DNA from: Ignavibacteria bacterium UBA2373
GTDB lineage: Bacteria > Bacteroidota > Ignavibacteria > Kapaibacteriales > UBA961
Length of the DNA stretch: 17,930 bases
Direction of reading: 5' to 3'
NCBI GenBank assembly: GCA_002344005.1
Contig: DDTD01000097.1
Coordinates: 2,567 to 20,496 of the forward strand
In this document: positions 6,271-15,241 of the stretch, in pieces
How positions within the stretch are numbered: the stretch's first letter is position 1
Layout of the letters: each line of letters begins with the position of its first letter
Notes under the pieces: generated by a model
Seen by the model: the letters and a program-made list of their open reading frames with translations, nothing else
Told to the model about the DNA's origin: nothing
Databases searched by the model: none
Position numbers and translations under genes: made by a program

Positions 6271-8205
6271 ATGAAATTATCTGATTATTCTATGGTGCGG
6301 GTGGGTGTCTGTTCGCCGGAATTACGCATAGCAGATGTCCGTTTTAATGCAGCACGATTATGTGATGCGATGCGTGAAGCTGCGCATCATGATTGTTCTG
6401 TTCTTGTATTTCCCGAATTGGCATTAACAGGTTATACATGCGGTGATTTATTTTATCAATCAACATTGCGAGAAGAAGCTGAGCGCGGTTTAGAAGAACT
6501 TTGTTATTGCTCGGAAATAATGAATATGACGATATTTGTCGGTATGCCCATTGTAAATAAAGGGAAATTATTTAATTGTTGTGTGATTATTTCTCATGGC
6601 GATATTGTCGCTGTTGTGCCAAAAACATATTTGCCCAATACGGGTGAATATTATGAAGAACGCTGGTTCAGCTCGGCTGCCGATACCGAAGAAACCACCA
6701 TTGTGGTTTGCGGGCAGGAGATTCCATTCGGCACAGATATTTTATGTGTTGCCCGCCACGATAATCGTCTAATATTCGGTTGTGAAATTTGCGAAGATGT
6801 CTGGTCTGTCGTGCCACCAAGTTCTTTGCATGCTCTTGCCGGTGCTACCATATTGATAAATTGTTCTGCAAGCGTGGAATTATTAGGCAAAAAAGCATAT
6901 AGGGAGCAATTAATTACTTCACAATCGGCACGGTGTATTGCAGCATATATCTATGCGGCTTCAGGGGCAGGGGAATCAAGCACCGATGTTGTATTCAGCG
7001 GGCATTGTCTTATTGCAGAAAATGGTTCATTACTTGCTCAAAGCGAGCGATTTTCTTTTGATACACAAATCGCTTATGCGGATATTGATATAGAAAAATT
7101 AACTCAAGAACGAATAAAAAACAATTCATTTGCTGCTGCGCAAACTCTTCACTACAGAATTATTGCAATTGATATTACCGAGAGGGAAACCACAAAATTG
7201 TATCGTCTATTTACTCCTATGCCATTTGTTCCCCATAATCTTCATGAAAGAGCGGAAAATTGTCATGAAATTATGATGATACAGTCCACCGGATTGATGA
7301 AACGCTTAAAGCATATAGGATGCAAAACAGTGACAATAGGACTTTCCGGCGGTCTCGATTCTACTCTTGCTTTATTGGTATGTGTGAAAGCCTTTCAGCG
7401 TTTGGGCTATGATGCCATAAATATAATCGCTGTGACAATGCCCGGATTCGGAACAACGGATCGCACCAAATCCAATGCCGTTGCTTTGGCTGAATGTCTT
7501 GGTGTCACATTAAGAACAATTTCCATCCATGATGCTGTTGCCCAACATTTTCTTGATATTGGGCATGATGCTTCTGTACATAATATTGTTTTTGAAAATG
7601 CACAAGCACGTGAAAGAACACAAGTACTTATGGATATTGCTCAACAAACAGGCGGCATTGTAATAGGCACGGGTGATTTATCGGAATTGGCTTTAGGTTG
7701 GTGCACATATAATGGCGACCACATGTCTATGTATGGCGTTAATAGCGGGGTGCCCAAAACATTAGTTCGTTATATTATCGAGTGGGCAGCAATGGAGGAA
7801 TTTTCCGGTAAAGTATCGGCAATATTGCATGATATATGCGATACGCCGGTTTCGCCTGAATTATTGCCGCCAGATAAAGAAGGAAATATTGTACAAAAAA
7901 CAGAAGAAACGATTGGTCCATATATTCTTCATGATTTCTTTTTGTTTTATCATATTCGTTATGGTTTTCGTCCGAAAAAAATTGCAATGTTTGCAGAGCA
8001 TGTATTTTCCGATACGTATGATAAAGCAATAATAAAACAATGGCTGAATGAATTTTACAAACGATTTTTTTCACAACAATTTAAGCGTTCTTGTTTACCT
8101 GACGGTATGAAAATAGGTTCGGTGGCTCTTTCTCCGCGCGGTGATTGGCGCATGCCGAGCGATGCTGCCGCACAATTATGGCTTGATGAAGTTGCGGCAT
8201 TATAA
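6271..8205 (+). CDS. nadE: Glutamine-dependent NAD+ synthase
   Basis: A 644-residue two-domain cytoplasmic enzyme that amidates nicotinic acid adenine dinucleotide to NAD+ using ATP and glutamine, the last step of NAD synthesis. The N-terminal nitrilase-type glutaminase (about 10-300) shows the catalytic triad: E49 in FPELALTGY, K118 in VPKTYLPN and C174 in EICEDVW. The C-terminal synthetase domain (about 330-640) has the ATP-pyrophosphatase P-loop SGGLDS (359-364) and the motif GTGDLSELALGWCTYNGD. The length matches the long bacterial glutamine-dependent type (such as the Mycobacterium enzyme), and no key residue is missing. The GT9 gene begins 14 bases after its stop, so the two are probably co-transcribed. 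Confidence 0.95.
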   Translation: MKLSDYSMVRVGVCSPELRIADVRFNAARLCDAMREAAHHDCSVLVFPELALTGYTCGDLFYQSTLREEAERGLEELCYCSEIMNMTIFVGMPIVNKGKLFNCCVIISHGDIVAVVPKTYLPNTGEYYEERWFSSAADTEETTIVVCGQEIPFGTDILCVARHDNRLIFGCEICEDVWSVVPPSSLHALAGATILINCSASVELLGKKAYREQLITSQSARCIAAYIYAASGAGESSTDVVFSGHCLIAENGSLLAQSERFSFDTQIAYADIDIEKLTQERIKNNSFAAAQTLHYRIIAIDITERETTKLYRLFTPMPFVPHNLHERAENCHEIMMIQSTGLMKRLKHIGCKTVTIGLSGGLDSTLALLVCVKAFQRLGYDAINIIAVTMPGFGTTDRTKSNAVALAECLGVTLRTISIHDAVAQHFLDIGHDASVHNIVFENAQARERTQVLMDIAQQTGGIVIGTGDLSELALGWCTYNGDHMSMYGVNSGVPKTLVRYIIEWAAMEEFSGKVSAILHDICDTPVSPELLPPDKEGNIVQKTEETIGPYILHDFFLFYHIRYGFRPKKIAMFAEHVFSDTYDKAIIKQWLNEFYKRFFSQQFKRSCLPDGMKIGSVALSPRGDWRMPSDAAAQLWLDEVAAL

Positions 8206-8219
8206 TACAGACCATTACT

Positions 8220-9266
8220 ATGAAAATTCCTGAATCAATATGTGTGTTTCGACTTAGTTCACTTGGCGATATTGTCTTGACAACGGTATTGTTGCGTCGT
8301 TTGCGCCGGCAATATCCGCAAGCATATATTGTGATGGTTGTGGCTGAACAGTATTATGAAGCTGTGCGCTTTAATATACATTGCTCTGCAATTGTGACAG
8401 TACATACAAAAAATGGGCTGAAGGGATTATTGGAAGCACGCAGGAAAATATTGGCATTCACACAGGGAAAAAAATTTGATGTGGTCATTGATTTACATAA
8501 AAATATACGAACGGCACTCTTAAAATTTTCTCTTGGAAAGACGTATTATTCGATTGATAAATTTCGTAAGCAAAAATTAGAATTGGTTCACAGAAAAATC
8601 GGCAAAGGACAAGAGATAATCCATATTGTTGAACGATATTTCAAAGCAGTTGATGATTTGCATCTTACTCCTGATAATGAAGGAGCGGAAATTTGGACTT
8701 TAACGGATTTTGAACATAAAGAATATCGAGCTTTTCGTGAAAAAACAACAGATATTCGGATTGCAGTTGCGCCGGGTGCAAGACATTTTACTAAGCGTTA
8801 TCCGACACATAAATATGTGGAAGCACTCAATGCTTTACATCAGCTATTTCCTAAGGCATATTTTGAATTATATGGTGGTAATGAAGAAAAAGAATTATGC
8901 CATGATATTGAAACGGCATTGCCTTTTGTCGTAGAAAATTATGCAGGAAAATTATCGCTTTTGGAAAGTGTGGAACAACTCAATCATTGTTCTTTAATGA
9001 TGAGTAATGATTCGGGATTGATGCACATAGCTGCGGCACGTGGAATACCCGTGGTGGCTATTTTTGGTTCAACGGTGCAGGAATTTGGTTTCGTCCCCTA
9101 TGCAGTGCCATATCGGATTGTTGAAACAGATGCTGATTGTCGTCCATGTTCACATATTGGGCGGGAATCATGTCCATTAGGGCACTTTACATGTATGAAT
9201 GCCATCACAACGGAGCAATTGCTTGATGCAGTGCAGCAATTAGTTCCGCTGCAATCATCACAATAG
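8220..9266 (+). CDS. Glycosyltransferase family 9 (heptosyltransferase-like)
   Basis: A 348-residue GT-B glycosyltransferase of family 9, the ADP-heptose:LPS heptosyltransferase family that builds the inner core of lipopolysaccharide on the cytoplasmic face of the membrane. The N-terminal domain opens with RLSSLGDIVLTTVLLRRLR, the typical GD-containing nucleotide-sugar region. In the C-terminal domain, APGARHFTKRYP and SNDSGLMHIAAARGIPVVAIFG are the family's donor-binding motifs. A Cys-rich stretch near the C-terminus (CRPCSHIGRESCPLGHFTC) is common in bacterial members. The donor sugar is not provable from sequence. It follows nadE closely and precedes a sugar-aminotransferase gene, in keeping with envelope polysaccharide synthesis. 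Confidence 0.88.
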   Translation: MKIPESICVFRLSSLGDIVLTTVLLRRLRRQYPQAYIVMVVAEQYYEAVRFNIHCSAIVTVHTKNGLKGLLEARRKILAFTQGKKFDVVIDLHKNIRTALLKFSLGKTYYSIDKFRKQKLELVHRKIGKGQEIIHIVERYFKAVDDLHLTPDNEGAEIWTLTDFEHKEYRAFREKTTDIRIAVAPGARHFTKRYPTHKYVEALNALHQLFPKAYFELYGGNEEKELCHDIETALPFVVENYAGKLSLLESVEQLNHCSLMMSNDSGLMHIAAARGIPVVAIFGSTVQEFGFVPYAVPYRIVETDADCRPCSHIGRESCPLGHFTCMNAITTEQLLDAVQQLVPLQSSQ

Positions 9267-9420
9267 ACAAACAAACTATTACACAGCTTTTTTCGTTGTC
9301 ATACCATAACAATGAAGTCCGGCACTTGCTAAGCATTGCCGCTCGGTTTATGATAACACAGCAAAGAAAGTACAATGACAATTGCACATTTTTTATTCAT
9401 AATAGGTTAATAGGAAATTA

Positions 9421-10590
9421 ATGAACGTTCCACTTTTAGATTTAAAATTACAATACGCGACTTTACAATCGGAAATAGAGCCGATGATGCTCAATATTGC
9501 AGCAAGTCAAGTGATGATATTAGGACCCGAAGTAAAAAAATTAGAAGAAACTTTGGCAGATTATTGTGATTGCCGTCATGCTATTGCCGTATCCAGCGGA
9601 ACAGATGCTTTATTGATGGCATTAATGGCTTTAGATATTCAGCCCGGGGATGAGGTAATTGTTCCTACATATTCTTTCTTTGCTACCGCCGGTGTGGTTG
9701 CGCGGCTTAATGCTGTGCCGATTTTTGTGGATGCCGAGCCGATTACTCTCAATATTTCGCCCGAAGGAATTCGTAAGGCAATCACATCACGCACAAAAGC
9801 GATAATTCCTGTCCATTTATATGGTCAAAGTGCCAATCTTGATGCCATTATGGCTATAGCAGCCGAGCATAATATTCCCGTTATTGAAGATGCTGCGCAA
9901 AGTATTGGCGTGCAATATAGCGATGGGCGGAAAGTGGGGTCAATAGGTGCTATCGGATGTTATTCCTTTTATCCGACAAAAAATCTTGGAGCTTTTGGCG
10001 ATGCAGGTCTTGTTACGACGAATGATGATACTTTAGGAACAAAATTACGGTTGATGCGCGATCATGGAATGAATCCGCGTTATTATCATAAATTTGTTGG
10101 CGGTAATTTCCGTATGGATGCTCTTCAAGGCGGCGTTTTGAATATTAAATTTCCTCATTTAGAACAATGGCATGAACAGCGTCGCAAGAATGCTGAACTG
10201 TATATATCATTATTCAAAGAACATGGTCTTTCTTCCGGCGAAGGAGTGCTTGAATTTGATGCCGAAAATCGTGTACTGTTGCCCAAAGCTGTTTACAAAG
10301 AAAGTGGTGTCAAAAATTATCATATCTATAATCAGTTCATTATTCGTGTAGAAAAACGCGATGAATTACGTGAATTTTTAAAAGAGAAAAATATCGGAGC
10401 AGAAATTTATTATCCCATACCTTTCCATCGTCAAGAATGTTTTGCACATTTGCAATGCCGCGACGAGGATTATCCTGTGGCAAATAAAGCTGCTGCCACC
10501 ACATTGGCTTTACCCGTATTCCCGGAATTAACGAAAGAGCAAATTATATATGTTGTAGAAATGATAAAGGAATTTGTTCATGGAAGCTGA
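9421..10590 (+). CDS. DegT/DnrJ/EryC1/StrS sugar aminotransferase
   Basis: A 389-residue PLP enzyme of fold type I that transfers an amino group to a keto-sugar nucleotide, used for amino sugars of polysaccharides, O-antigens or glycans. Visible motifs: SSGTDALLMALMAL (cofactor phosphate region), EDAAQS with D157 that pairs with the PLP ring nitrogen, and SFYPTKNLGAFGDAG with the Schiff-base K187. GNFRMDALQGGVL and the C-terminal YPIPFHRQECF are also typical. Full length for the family. The substrate sugar cannot be assigned. The 154-base gap before it shows no clear terminator or promoter. Its 3' end overlaps the next gene by 11 bases, implying coupled translation. Confidence 0.92.
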   Translation: MNVPLLDLKLQYATLQSEIEPMMLNIAASQVMILGPEVKKLEETLADYCDCRHAIAVSSGTDALLMALMALDIQPGDEVIVPTYSFFATAGVVARLNAVPIFVDAEPITLNISPEGIRKAITSRTKAIIPVHLYGQSANLDAIMAIAAEHNIPVIEDAAQSIGVQYSDGRKVGSIGAIGCYSFYPTKNLGAFGDAGLVTTNDDTLGTKLRLMRDHGMNPRYYHKFVGGNFRMDALQGGVLNIKFPHLEQWHEQRRKNAELYISLFKEHGLSSGEGVLEFDAENRVLLPKAVYKESGVKNYHIYNQFIIRVEKRDELREFLKEKNIGAEIYYPIPFHRQECFAHLQCRDEDYPVANKAAATTLALPVFPELTKEQIIYVVEMIKEFVHGS

Positions 10591-11638
10591 TTCTTTCAAA
10601 AAAACTGTGTTGAAGTTGTTAGTGTGTGTGATTGGAATATTGGTATTGCCGATATATTCAAGTATTGCTCAAACGGAGAATACATCACAAAAACAAACAC
10701 TTCCGAAATTATTGCTGGCAAATATTGAAATAGGTGAAACCATACCTGAAACTATTGCAGCTAAGGTGCCAACGGCTTTAGCATTGTCAGCATTTGCCTC
10801 CGGCAAATATGAAATGATTCGTATGACAGCTCGTGATTCCGCCACAAAATTTTTAACAGCACAGGGAATTGCAGCTACAGTTTCCAAAGTTGCGGAATTT
10901 CTTAATGCACAAAAAGTTGTATATGTCAATGTACAGCGAGTGCAAAATTTATTACGCGTAGAAATTGTTGAAAAAGGGTATCCACAATTTTATTCTTCGC
11001 AATCGGGTGTCGGGTTCTCTTTGCTTCGTTATAGAAAAGGCGATACGATTATATATGATACGCCATTATTACATGCTGTTCAGCGTGCATTTGCGGTTGC
11101 TGAAAATGACAGTTTGATGTTTGATAAAGTCGAAGAAGATATGCGCCGTTATCCGGCACCAACCGTCGTGCCCACAGGTGTTGTTTTCAAGGATACCTAT
11201 AAAAATCTCAACAAAATATATGATGCAAAATTGCAGATTATCAATGCCTATGATGCAGTGCAAATTATGGTAAACACTGCGAAAAATCATCCTAAATTTA
11301 CCGTTGTGGATATTGATACGCGCGATTCTATTTATGCAATGATGAATTTATTCGGCGTAGAAAATAATCGTAACCCGACATCCGGCGAATTGCAAATGTT
11401 GAGCCGTTTGGGAATTGAATATCTTATCTCCGGTCAAGCCGAAAATAAAAAGGATTTCTCAGAGATCACATTGGAACTGCGGCGCTTGAACCGTGATGCA
11501 AGTCATACATTTGTCAGAGGAGTAAAAGAAATCGTGACAAGCGATCAAATTGATGAATTTCGAGCGGCAATTGAACGATCAACAAAAGTATTACTCGATG
11601 GCACAGGATTAGAGAAAAAAAGTACTAAGAAAAAATAG
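10580..11638 (+). CDS. Secreted protein, possibly CsgG/LpoB-like fold
   Basis: A 352-residue protein with an N-terminal signal peptide (hydrophobic core about 10-28, likely cleavage near SIA at 30). The start overlaps the aminotransferase gene by 11 bases. An ATG two codons upstream (10574) is an alternative. The body seems to hold two similar halves. In the second, KFTVVDIDTRDSIYAMM is followed by LGIEYLISGQAE and a beta-strand ITLELRRL, an order that recalls CsgG/LpoB-like periplasmic domains (binding strand, helix, GVDYLLxG motif). This is my inference from pattern, not a family match. The C-terminus is Lys-rich (EKKSTKKK). A periplasmic or outer-membrane location is likely. The terminator follows 16 bases after the stop. 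Confidence 0.8.
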   Translation: MEADSFKKTVLKLLVCVIGILVLPIYSSIAQTENTSQKQTLPKLLLANIEIGETIPETIAAKVPTALALSAFASGKYEMIRMTARDSATKFLTAQGIAATVSKVAEFLNAQKVVYVNVQRVQNLLRVEIVEKGYPQFYSSQSGVGFSLLRYRKGDTIIYDTPLLHAVQRAFAVAENDSLMFDKVEEDMRRYPAPTVVPTGVVFKDTYKNLNKIYDAKLQIINAYDAVQIMVNTAKNHPKFTVVDIDTRDSIYAMMNLFGVENNRNPTSGELQMLSRLGIEYLISGQAENKKDFSEITLELRRLNRDASHTFVRGVKEIVTSDQIDEFRAAIERSTKVLLDGTGLEKKSTKKK

Positions 11639-11654
11639 TATGAAGTAATAATAC

Positions 11655-11684
11655 AAAGAGCCGCAATTGAGCGGCTCTTTTTTT
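11655..11684. terminator. Bidirectional intrinsic terminator
   Basis: AAAGAGCCGC (11655-11664), loop AATTGA, GCGGCTCTTT (11671-11680) and T-run to 11684. The arm composition gives A-rich upstream and T-rich downstream sides, so it can end both the plus-strand secreted-protein transcript and the minus-strand oxidoreductase transcript that converges on it. Confidence 0.88.
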
Positions 11685-11700
11685 AGTCATGTTAAAAAAA

Positions 11701-12594
11701 TTACGCGCTTAAACTTGCTTGCACTGCCGGAGCAAATTCCGCAATAAATTCTTCTAATTTGGTGGCTGCAAGAGGTGTGCCGGACGCAATGTAATCGCTC
11801 ATTAATAAGCCATCACGAAAACCGCGTCCTAATTCTTGATAACCGTCAACAAGTGTTTCCTTCATACCCATTTGTAACATTGCCGCCTTTTGTTGATCAT
11901 CGGGAAATTCGACCCAAGGAATATTTTTTCCTATCGCTTCGCTGAGCAAATGAGCTACGTCGTTTGATGTCCGAACATCGCTGACAATATAGCGAACAGA
12001 ATATCCGGTAAAATTCAAAGATAATAATTCTTCCAGAGCGGCGGCAGCAATATCTTTGACATGCACTAATGCCATCGGGATATCACCTGCATAATTACTG
12101 CCCATAATACCCATAGAAGTAATCATTCCGATTTGCGCATAGAAATTTTGATAGAAAAATGAAGGGCGTAAATGCTTAACATCAATATTTTCTATTGCAT
12201 TCAACATTTTTTCAAAATCGCTTAGTCCATCCACAACGCCTGCACCATTGCCAAGATGTGCTCCCACGCTGGAAAGATTGACTACTTTTTTTATGGAATG
12301 AGCACGAATTGCATCTGCCATATTCTTACCCACACGATTTTGATATGCACGAAAATCATCGGTGCTGTAATTCGGCGGTATCATCGTATAAACGACATCG
12401 GCATTGGCAAAAGCCGACTGAACAAAATCGGATTGCTCCATATCACCTACGAAAGGAGTTGCGCCGAGTGCTTTGATTTGTGCTGCGGTTTCTTCGCTGC
12501 GTGTGAGAACACTCACGGTATGACCTGCTGAAAGAAGACCTTCAACAATTGGTTTGCTGATATTTCCCAGCGAACCTGTTATGACATAATTCAT
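11701..12594 (-). CDS. NmrA-like NAD(P)-binding oxidoreductase
   Basis: A 297-residue atypical short-chain dehydrogenase of the NmrA/quinone-oxidoreductase-2 type. The Rossmann fold opens with VITGSLGNISKPIVEGLL, where the dinucleotide motif is GSLGNIS in place of GxxGxxG. Residues around TRSEE (32-36) would contact the NADP phosphate. VVNLSSVGAH and a HLRPSFFYQNF segment match the family, and the usual active-site YxxxK is not evident, as in other NmrA-like proteins. Related proteins act as quinone or azo-compound reductases or as redox sensors. It follows the SDR gene by 30 bases in the MarR-controlled transcript. Substrate unknown. Confidence 0.85.
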   Translation of the reverse strand: MNYVITGSLGNISKPIVEGLLSAGHTVSVLTRSEETAAQIKALGATPFVGDMEQSDFVQSAFANADVVYTMIPPNYSTDDFRAYQNRVGKNMADAIRAHSIKKVVNLSSVGAHLGNGAGVVDGLSDFEKMLNAIENIDVKHLRPSFFYQNFYAQIGMITSMGIMGSNYAGDIPMALVHVKDIAAAALEELLSLNFTGYSVRYIVSDVRTSNDVAHLLSEAIGKNIPWVEFPDDQQKAAMLQMGMKETLVDGYQELGRGFRDGLLMSDYIASGTPLAATKLEEFIAEFAPAVQASLSA

Positions 12595-12624
12595 AAAAAT
12601 AAAATATAAAAATTAAAAAAAAAA

Positions 12625-13359
12625 TTACCAAGGCAATATAGAATCATTATGAAGATAACTGCCATGATGACCATCGTCGTCAATAAGTGCCAGCATAATA
12701 CTTGTACTTGCTCCCTGTTCCGGCGTAAGATGCGCTCCTTTGCCACCCATATCGGTTTGAACCCAGCCCGGATGTGCCGCATTTACTCTAATATTGGTGT
12801 CTTTGAGTAAATGTGCTAAATGGATGGTAAATGAATTTACGGCTGTTTTCGATGTATTATATGCAAAGGTTTTTGTGTTATAGGTATTTGAGCCCGGCGT
12901 GGCATGAAATTCCAAAGAACCAAGAATACTTGTCAGATTCACAATGCGTCCGGCTTCACTTTTACGAATAAGCGGTAAGAGCTTTTGTGTAAGTTCTACC
13001 ATACCAAAAAAGTTAATATCAAAAGTTTTACGCAAAATTTCCATCGGAATACTTTCCGTTGTATTGGTTTGCCAAGTGTCCGATTCTATTTGTACGCCTG
13101 CATTATTGATGAGAATATCGAGTTTCCCATAGGTGTCTGCAATATAAGAATAAGCAGATGTGAATGAAGAACTGTCCTCCATATCAAGATGAAGATAATG
13201 CACATCAAGACCTTGTTGCGCTAATTGTTGGGCTGCTTGCTGACCTCTTTGTTCATCGCGCGACCCAAGCAAAACGGTCATACCTTGTTCGGCAAGCATC
13301 TTAACGGTGGTATATCCAATTCCTTTATTGGCACCGGTTACTAATGCAATTTTATTCAT
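12625..13359 (-). CDS. Short-chain dehydrogenase/reductase (carbonyl reductase-like)
   Basis: A 244-residue classical SDR. The cofactor motif TGANKGIG is at residues 8-15, with the NNAG structural motif at 85-88. Active-site Ser is about S144 (TSILGSL) and the catalytic YxxxK is Y167-K171 (YNTSK). Arg34 in GSRDEQRG suggests a preference for NADPH. TGANKGIGY and HPGWVQTDMGG are typical of carbonyl-reductase-type SDRs that reduce aldehydes, ketones or quinones. It is the first gene of a minus-strand pair with the NmrA-like gene. A palindromic operator (13426-13437) lies 66 bases upstream of its ATG. A role in removal of reactive carbonyls or quinones together with the MFS exporter is inferred. 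Confidence 0.9.
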   Translation of the reverse strand: MNKIALVTGANKGIGYTTVKMLAEQGMTVLLGSRDEQRGQQAAQQLAQQGLDVHYLHLDMEDSSSFTSAYSYIADTYGKLDILINNAGVQIESDTWQTNTTESIPMEILRKTFDINFFGMVELTQKLLPLIRKSEAGRIVNLTSILGSLEFHATPGSNTYNTKTFAYNTSKTAVNSFTIHLAHLLKDTNIRVNAAHPGWVQTDMGGKGAHLTPEQGASTSIMLALIDDDGHHGSYLHNDSILPW

Positions 13360-13420
13360 GATTATTGTGAAAACTGTGAAAAAATGTGTGATGACTGAGG
13401 TGGAAACGAGCGCGAAAAAA

Positions 13421-13442
13421 CTTTATTGTATATACAACTATA
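13421..13442. promoter_or_regulatory. MarR operator at the SDR promoter
   Basis: CTTTATTGTATATACAA followed by one base and TATA. The core TTGTATATACAA (13426-13437) is a perfect 12-base palindrome. It lies between the MarR stop and the SDR start. The same 22 bases, with one mismatch, recur at 13936-13957 on the other side of the marR gene in the same orientation. On the minus strand the site reads TATAGTTG at its start, a near -7 element, so a bound repressor would block RNA polymerase. Confidence 0.8.
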
Positions 13443-13455
13443 TATTATCAAAATT

Positions 13456-13887
13456 TTATGATTCATGGAGAAGACTATGTGCTCTAAATGCGGTTTGTGC
13501 AAGTGAATCGGCATTGTCTTTACCCAGAACTGCCGTGTATCGTGCATATAATTTAGACCATGCTTCTTGAATAATAGGCAATTTTTTCTTGGCTTTTTGA
13601 GTGGGTGTTATATAGGTAAATTTACCGTCCGTTGTGCGAATGATATAACCTTGTTCCTCCATTTTATCCACAAATCGCGTGACTGTACTTGGTGTAAGGC
13701 TAAGTTTTTCAGAGAGTTCCTTTGGTTGGACTGATGGTTTTTCGATAACAATCATCAGCAGAAAACAATACTGTGACGGTAAACCGGTTGCAGCAAATTC
13801 TTCATCTGCAATACGTGTTATGGTGCGAGCCAAGGCATTTGCCGAATAAAAAAGACAAGAGCCAAAGCGTGAACAAGTTTCTGCCAT
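13456..13887 (-). CDS. MarR-family transcriptional repressor
   Basis: A 143-residue winged-helix protein. The helix-turn-helix is QPKELSEKLSLTPSTVTRFVDKMEEQGYI (described here in two parts: QPKELSEKL and SLTPSTVTRFVDKM), and the wing is TTDGKFTYITPT. The first helix contains Cys5 and Cys11, and Cys41 follows in the linker, which are candidates for redox or electrophile sensing. ATG 13887 is chosen; the frame is open further upstream to 14091, but that part crosses the divergent promoter region and has no MarR character. The gene sits between its presumed targets. Twin palindromes lie upstream of its own start and upstream of the SDR gene, indicating autoregulation and control of the locus. 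Confidence 0.93.
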   Translation of the reverse strand: MAETCSRFGSCLFYSANALARTITRIADEEFAATGLPSQYCFLLMIVIEKPSVQPKELSEKLSLTPSTVTRFVDKMEEQGYIIRTTDGKFTYITPTQKAKKKLPIIQEAWSKLYARYTAVLGKDNADSLAQTAFRAHSLLHES

Positions 13888-13935
13888 AATAATCGTATGT
13901 GATAAGTGATAAGTATAAGACTTAGAAGAACAATC

Positions 13936-13957
13936 CTTTATTGTATATACAAATATA
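13936..13957. promoter_or_regulatory. MarR operator in the marR/MFS divergent region
   Basis: CTTTATTGTATATACAA plus one base and TATA, with the palindrome TTGTATATACAA at 13941-13952. It lies 53 bases upstream of the marR ATG and 86 bases upstream of the MFS ATG. On the minus strand, TATATTTG directly abuts and overlaps the palindrome and fits the -7 element TAnnTTTG, so binding would occlude the marR promoter. One site could control both divergent genes. Confidence 0.8.
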
Positions 13958-14038
13958 GTGAAAAAATCCGTTTTATCGGTACAATGAATATCACAGATAA
14001 ACGTAGTAGGGTTTTTTATTGCAAGATTGAAGTGTAAA

Positions 14039-15241
14039 ATGAAAAACGAGCGTTTCTTTTTATTGTCATTGGCATTGTTACAATTCACCAATATTATGGA
14101 CTTTATGATAATGATGCCATTGGGACCACAACTGATGCGCTTATTTCAGATTGGACCCGATCAATTCAGTATGGCTGTTTCAGCTTATACCATTTCAGCC
14201 GGAATATCAGGCATTGCGGGTGCATTTTGGTTAGACCGTCTGGATAGAAAGCAAGCATTATTGCTGATGTATGGCGGTTTTCTCGTGGGAACATTATGTT
14301 GTGCTTTAGCACCATCCTATATACTTTTAGTCACTGCGCGTATTGTCACAGGTGCTTTTGGCGGCATATTGGGAGCAATAGTATTTTCCATAGTTGCCGA
14401 TACCATACCCGAAGCCCGCCGAGGTTCTGCAATGGGCATTGTTTCCACATCATTTTCTATGGCATCGGTATTTGGTGTACCTTTTGGTTTATATTTGGCT
14501 ACTTTACTCAGTTGGCATGCACCATTTTATGCTATTGTGATTATTGGGGCAATTATTTATGCCATATTATTCAAAGTGTTACCACCGATGCGATCGCATT
14601 TTGAGCATCATCATTTACATACTTCGCGTTGGGCAAATGTAATGGCTGTTCTTACAGATCCTGTTGTGCGACGTTCATTATTATTTATGGTATTATTAAT
14701 GTTCGGGCAATTTTCCATTATCCCATTTATTAGTCCTTATATGGTGGCAAATGTCGGCATAAGCGAACAATATTTACCCTTTATATATTTTTTTGGCGGA
14801 GCAGCAACCATAGTTTCTTCGCCTTTAGTCGGTAAAATATCCGATGCTGTCGGTAAACCTAAGGTATTTACATTTTTTGGGATTATTGCTGTGTTACCTG
14901 TATTGATAATTACCAATTTACCTGTGGTGAGTTTACCTGTGGTTTTAGTGCTGACAACATTTTTCTTTATTGTCACGAATGGACGCATGGTTCCCGCAAT
15001 GGCAATCGCAAGCACAGTGGTTTCGCCCGAACGACGCGGTACTTTCATGAGTATCAATTCTTCGGTGATGCAAATGGCAAGTGGTATTGCTTCATTTATT
15101 GCCGGACAAATTGTCATAAAATCACCCACCGGTGCACTGCAAAATTATCCGTATGTTGGTTTGATGTCCGCCATTGCCGGAATTTTGTGTTTAAGTATGT
15201 TACCTGTGCTGCTGAAATCACAGAAAAAAGCTATGGGATAA
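14039..15241 (+). CDS. MFS efflux transporter (DHA1-type)
   Basis: A 400-residue membrane protein with about 12 hydrophobic segments, of the size and layout of drug:H+ antiporter-1 (DHA1) members of the major facilitator superfamily. Family signs: an early acidic-aromatic FTNIMDFMIMMPLGPQL in helix 1, loop 2-3 motif FWLDRLDRKQ (motif A, GxLaDrxGrkxxl-like), and ARIVTGAFGGILGAIVFSIVAD with the antiporter helix-4/5 region. ATG 14039 is preferred; a TTG at 14027 would add four residues. It is divergent from marR with an operator between them. Export of a toxic compound that the adjacent reductases also handle is inferred. Substrate unknown. Confidence 0.9.
   Translation: MKNERFFLLSLALLQFTNIMDFMIMMPLGPQLMRLFQIGPDQFSMAVSAYTISAGISGIAGAFWLDRLDRKQALLLMYGGFLVGTLCCALAPSYILLVTARIVTGAFGGILGAIVFSIVADTIPEARRGSAMGIVSTSFSMASVFGVPFGLYLATLLSWHAPFYAIVIIGAIIYAILFKVLPPMRSHFEHHHLHTSRWANVMAVLTDPVVRRSLLFMVLLMFGQFSIIPFISPYMVANVGISEQYLPFIYFFGGAATIVSSPLVGKISDAVGKPKVFTFFGIIAVLPVLIITNLPVVSLPVVLVLTTFFFIVTNGRMVPAMAIASTVVSPERRGTFMSINSSVMQMASGIASFIAGQIVIKSPTGALQNYPYVGLMSAIAGILCLSMLPVLLKSQKKAMG

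Noticed and set aside
7775..8074. Minus-strand open frame inside nadE
   Set aside because: Lies wholly within the conserved synthetase domain of nadE on the other strand.
13888..14091. N-terminal extension of the MarR frame
   Set aside because: It crosses the operator and divergent promoter region and the MFS start, and the added residues have no MarR character.
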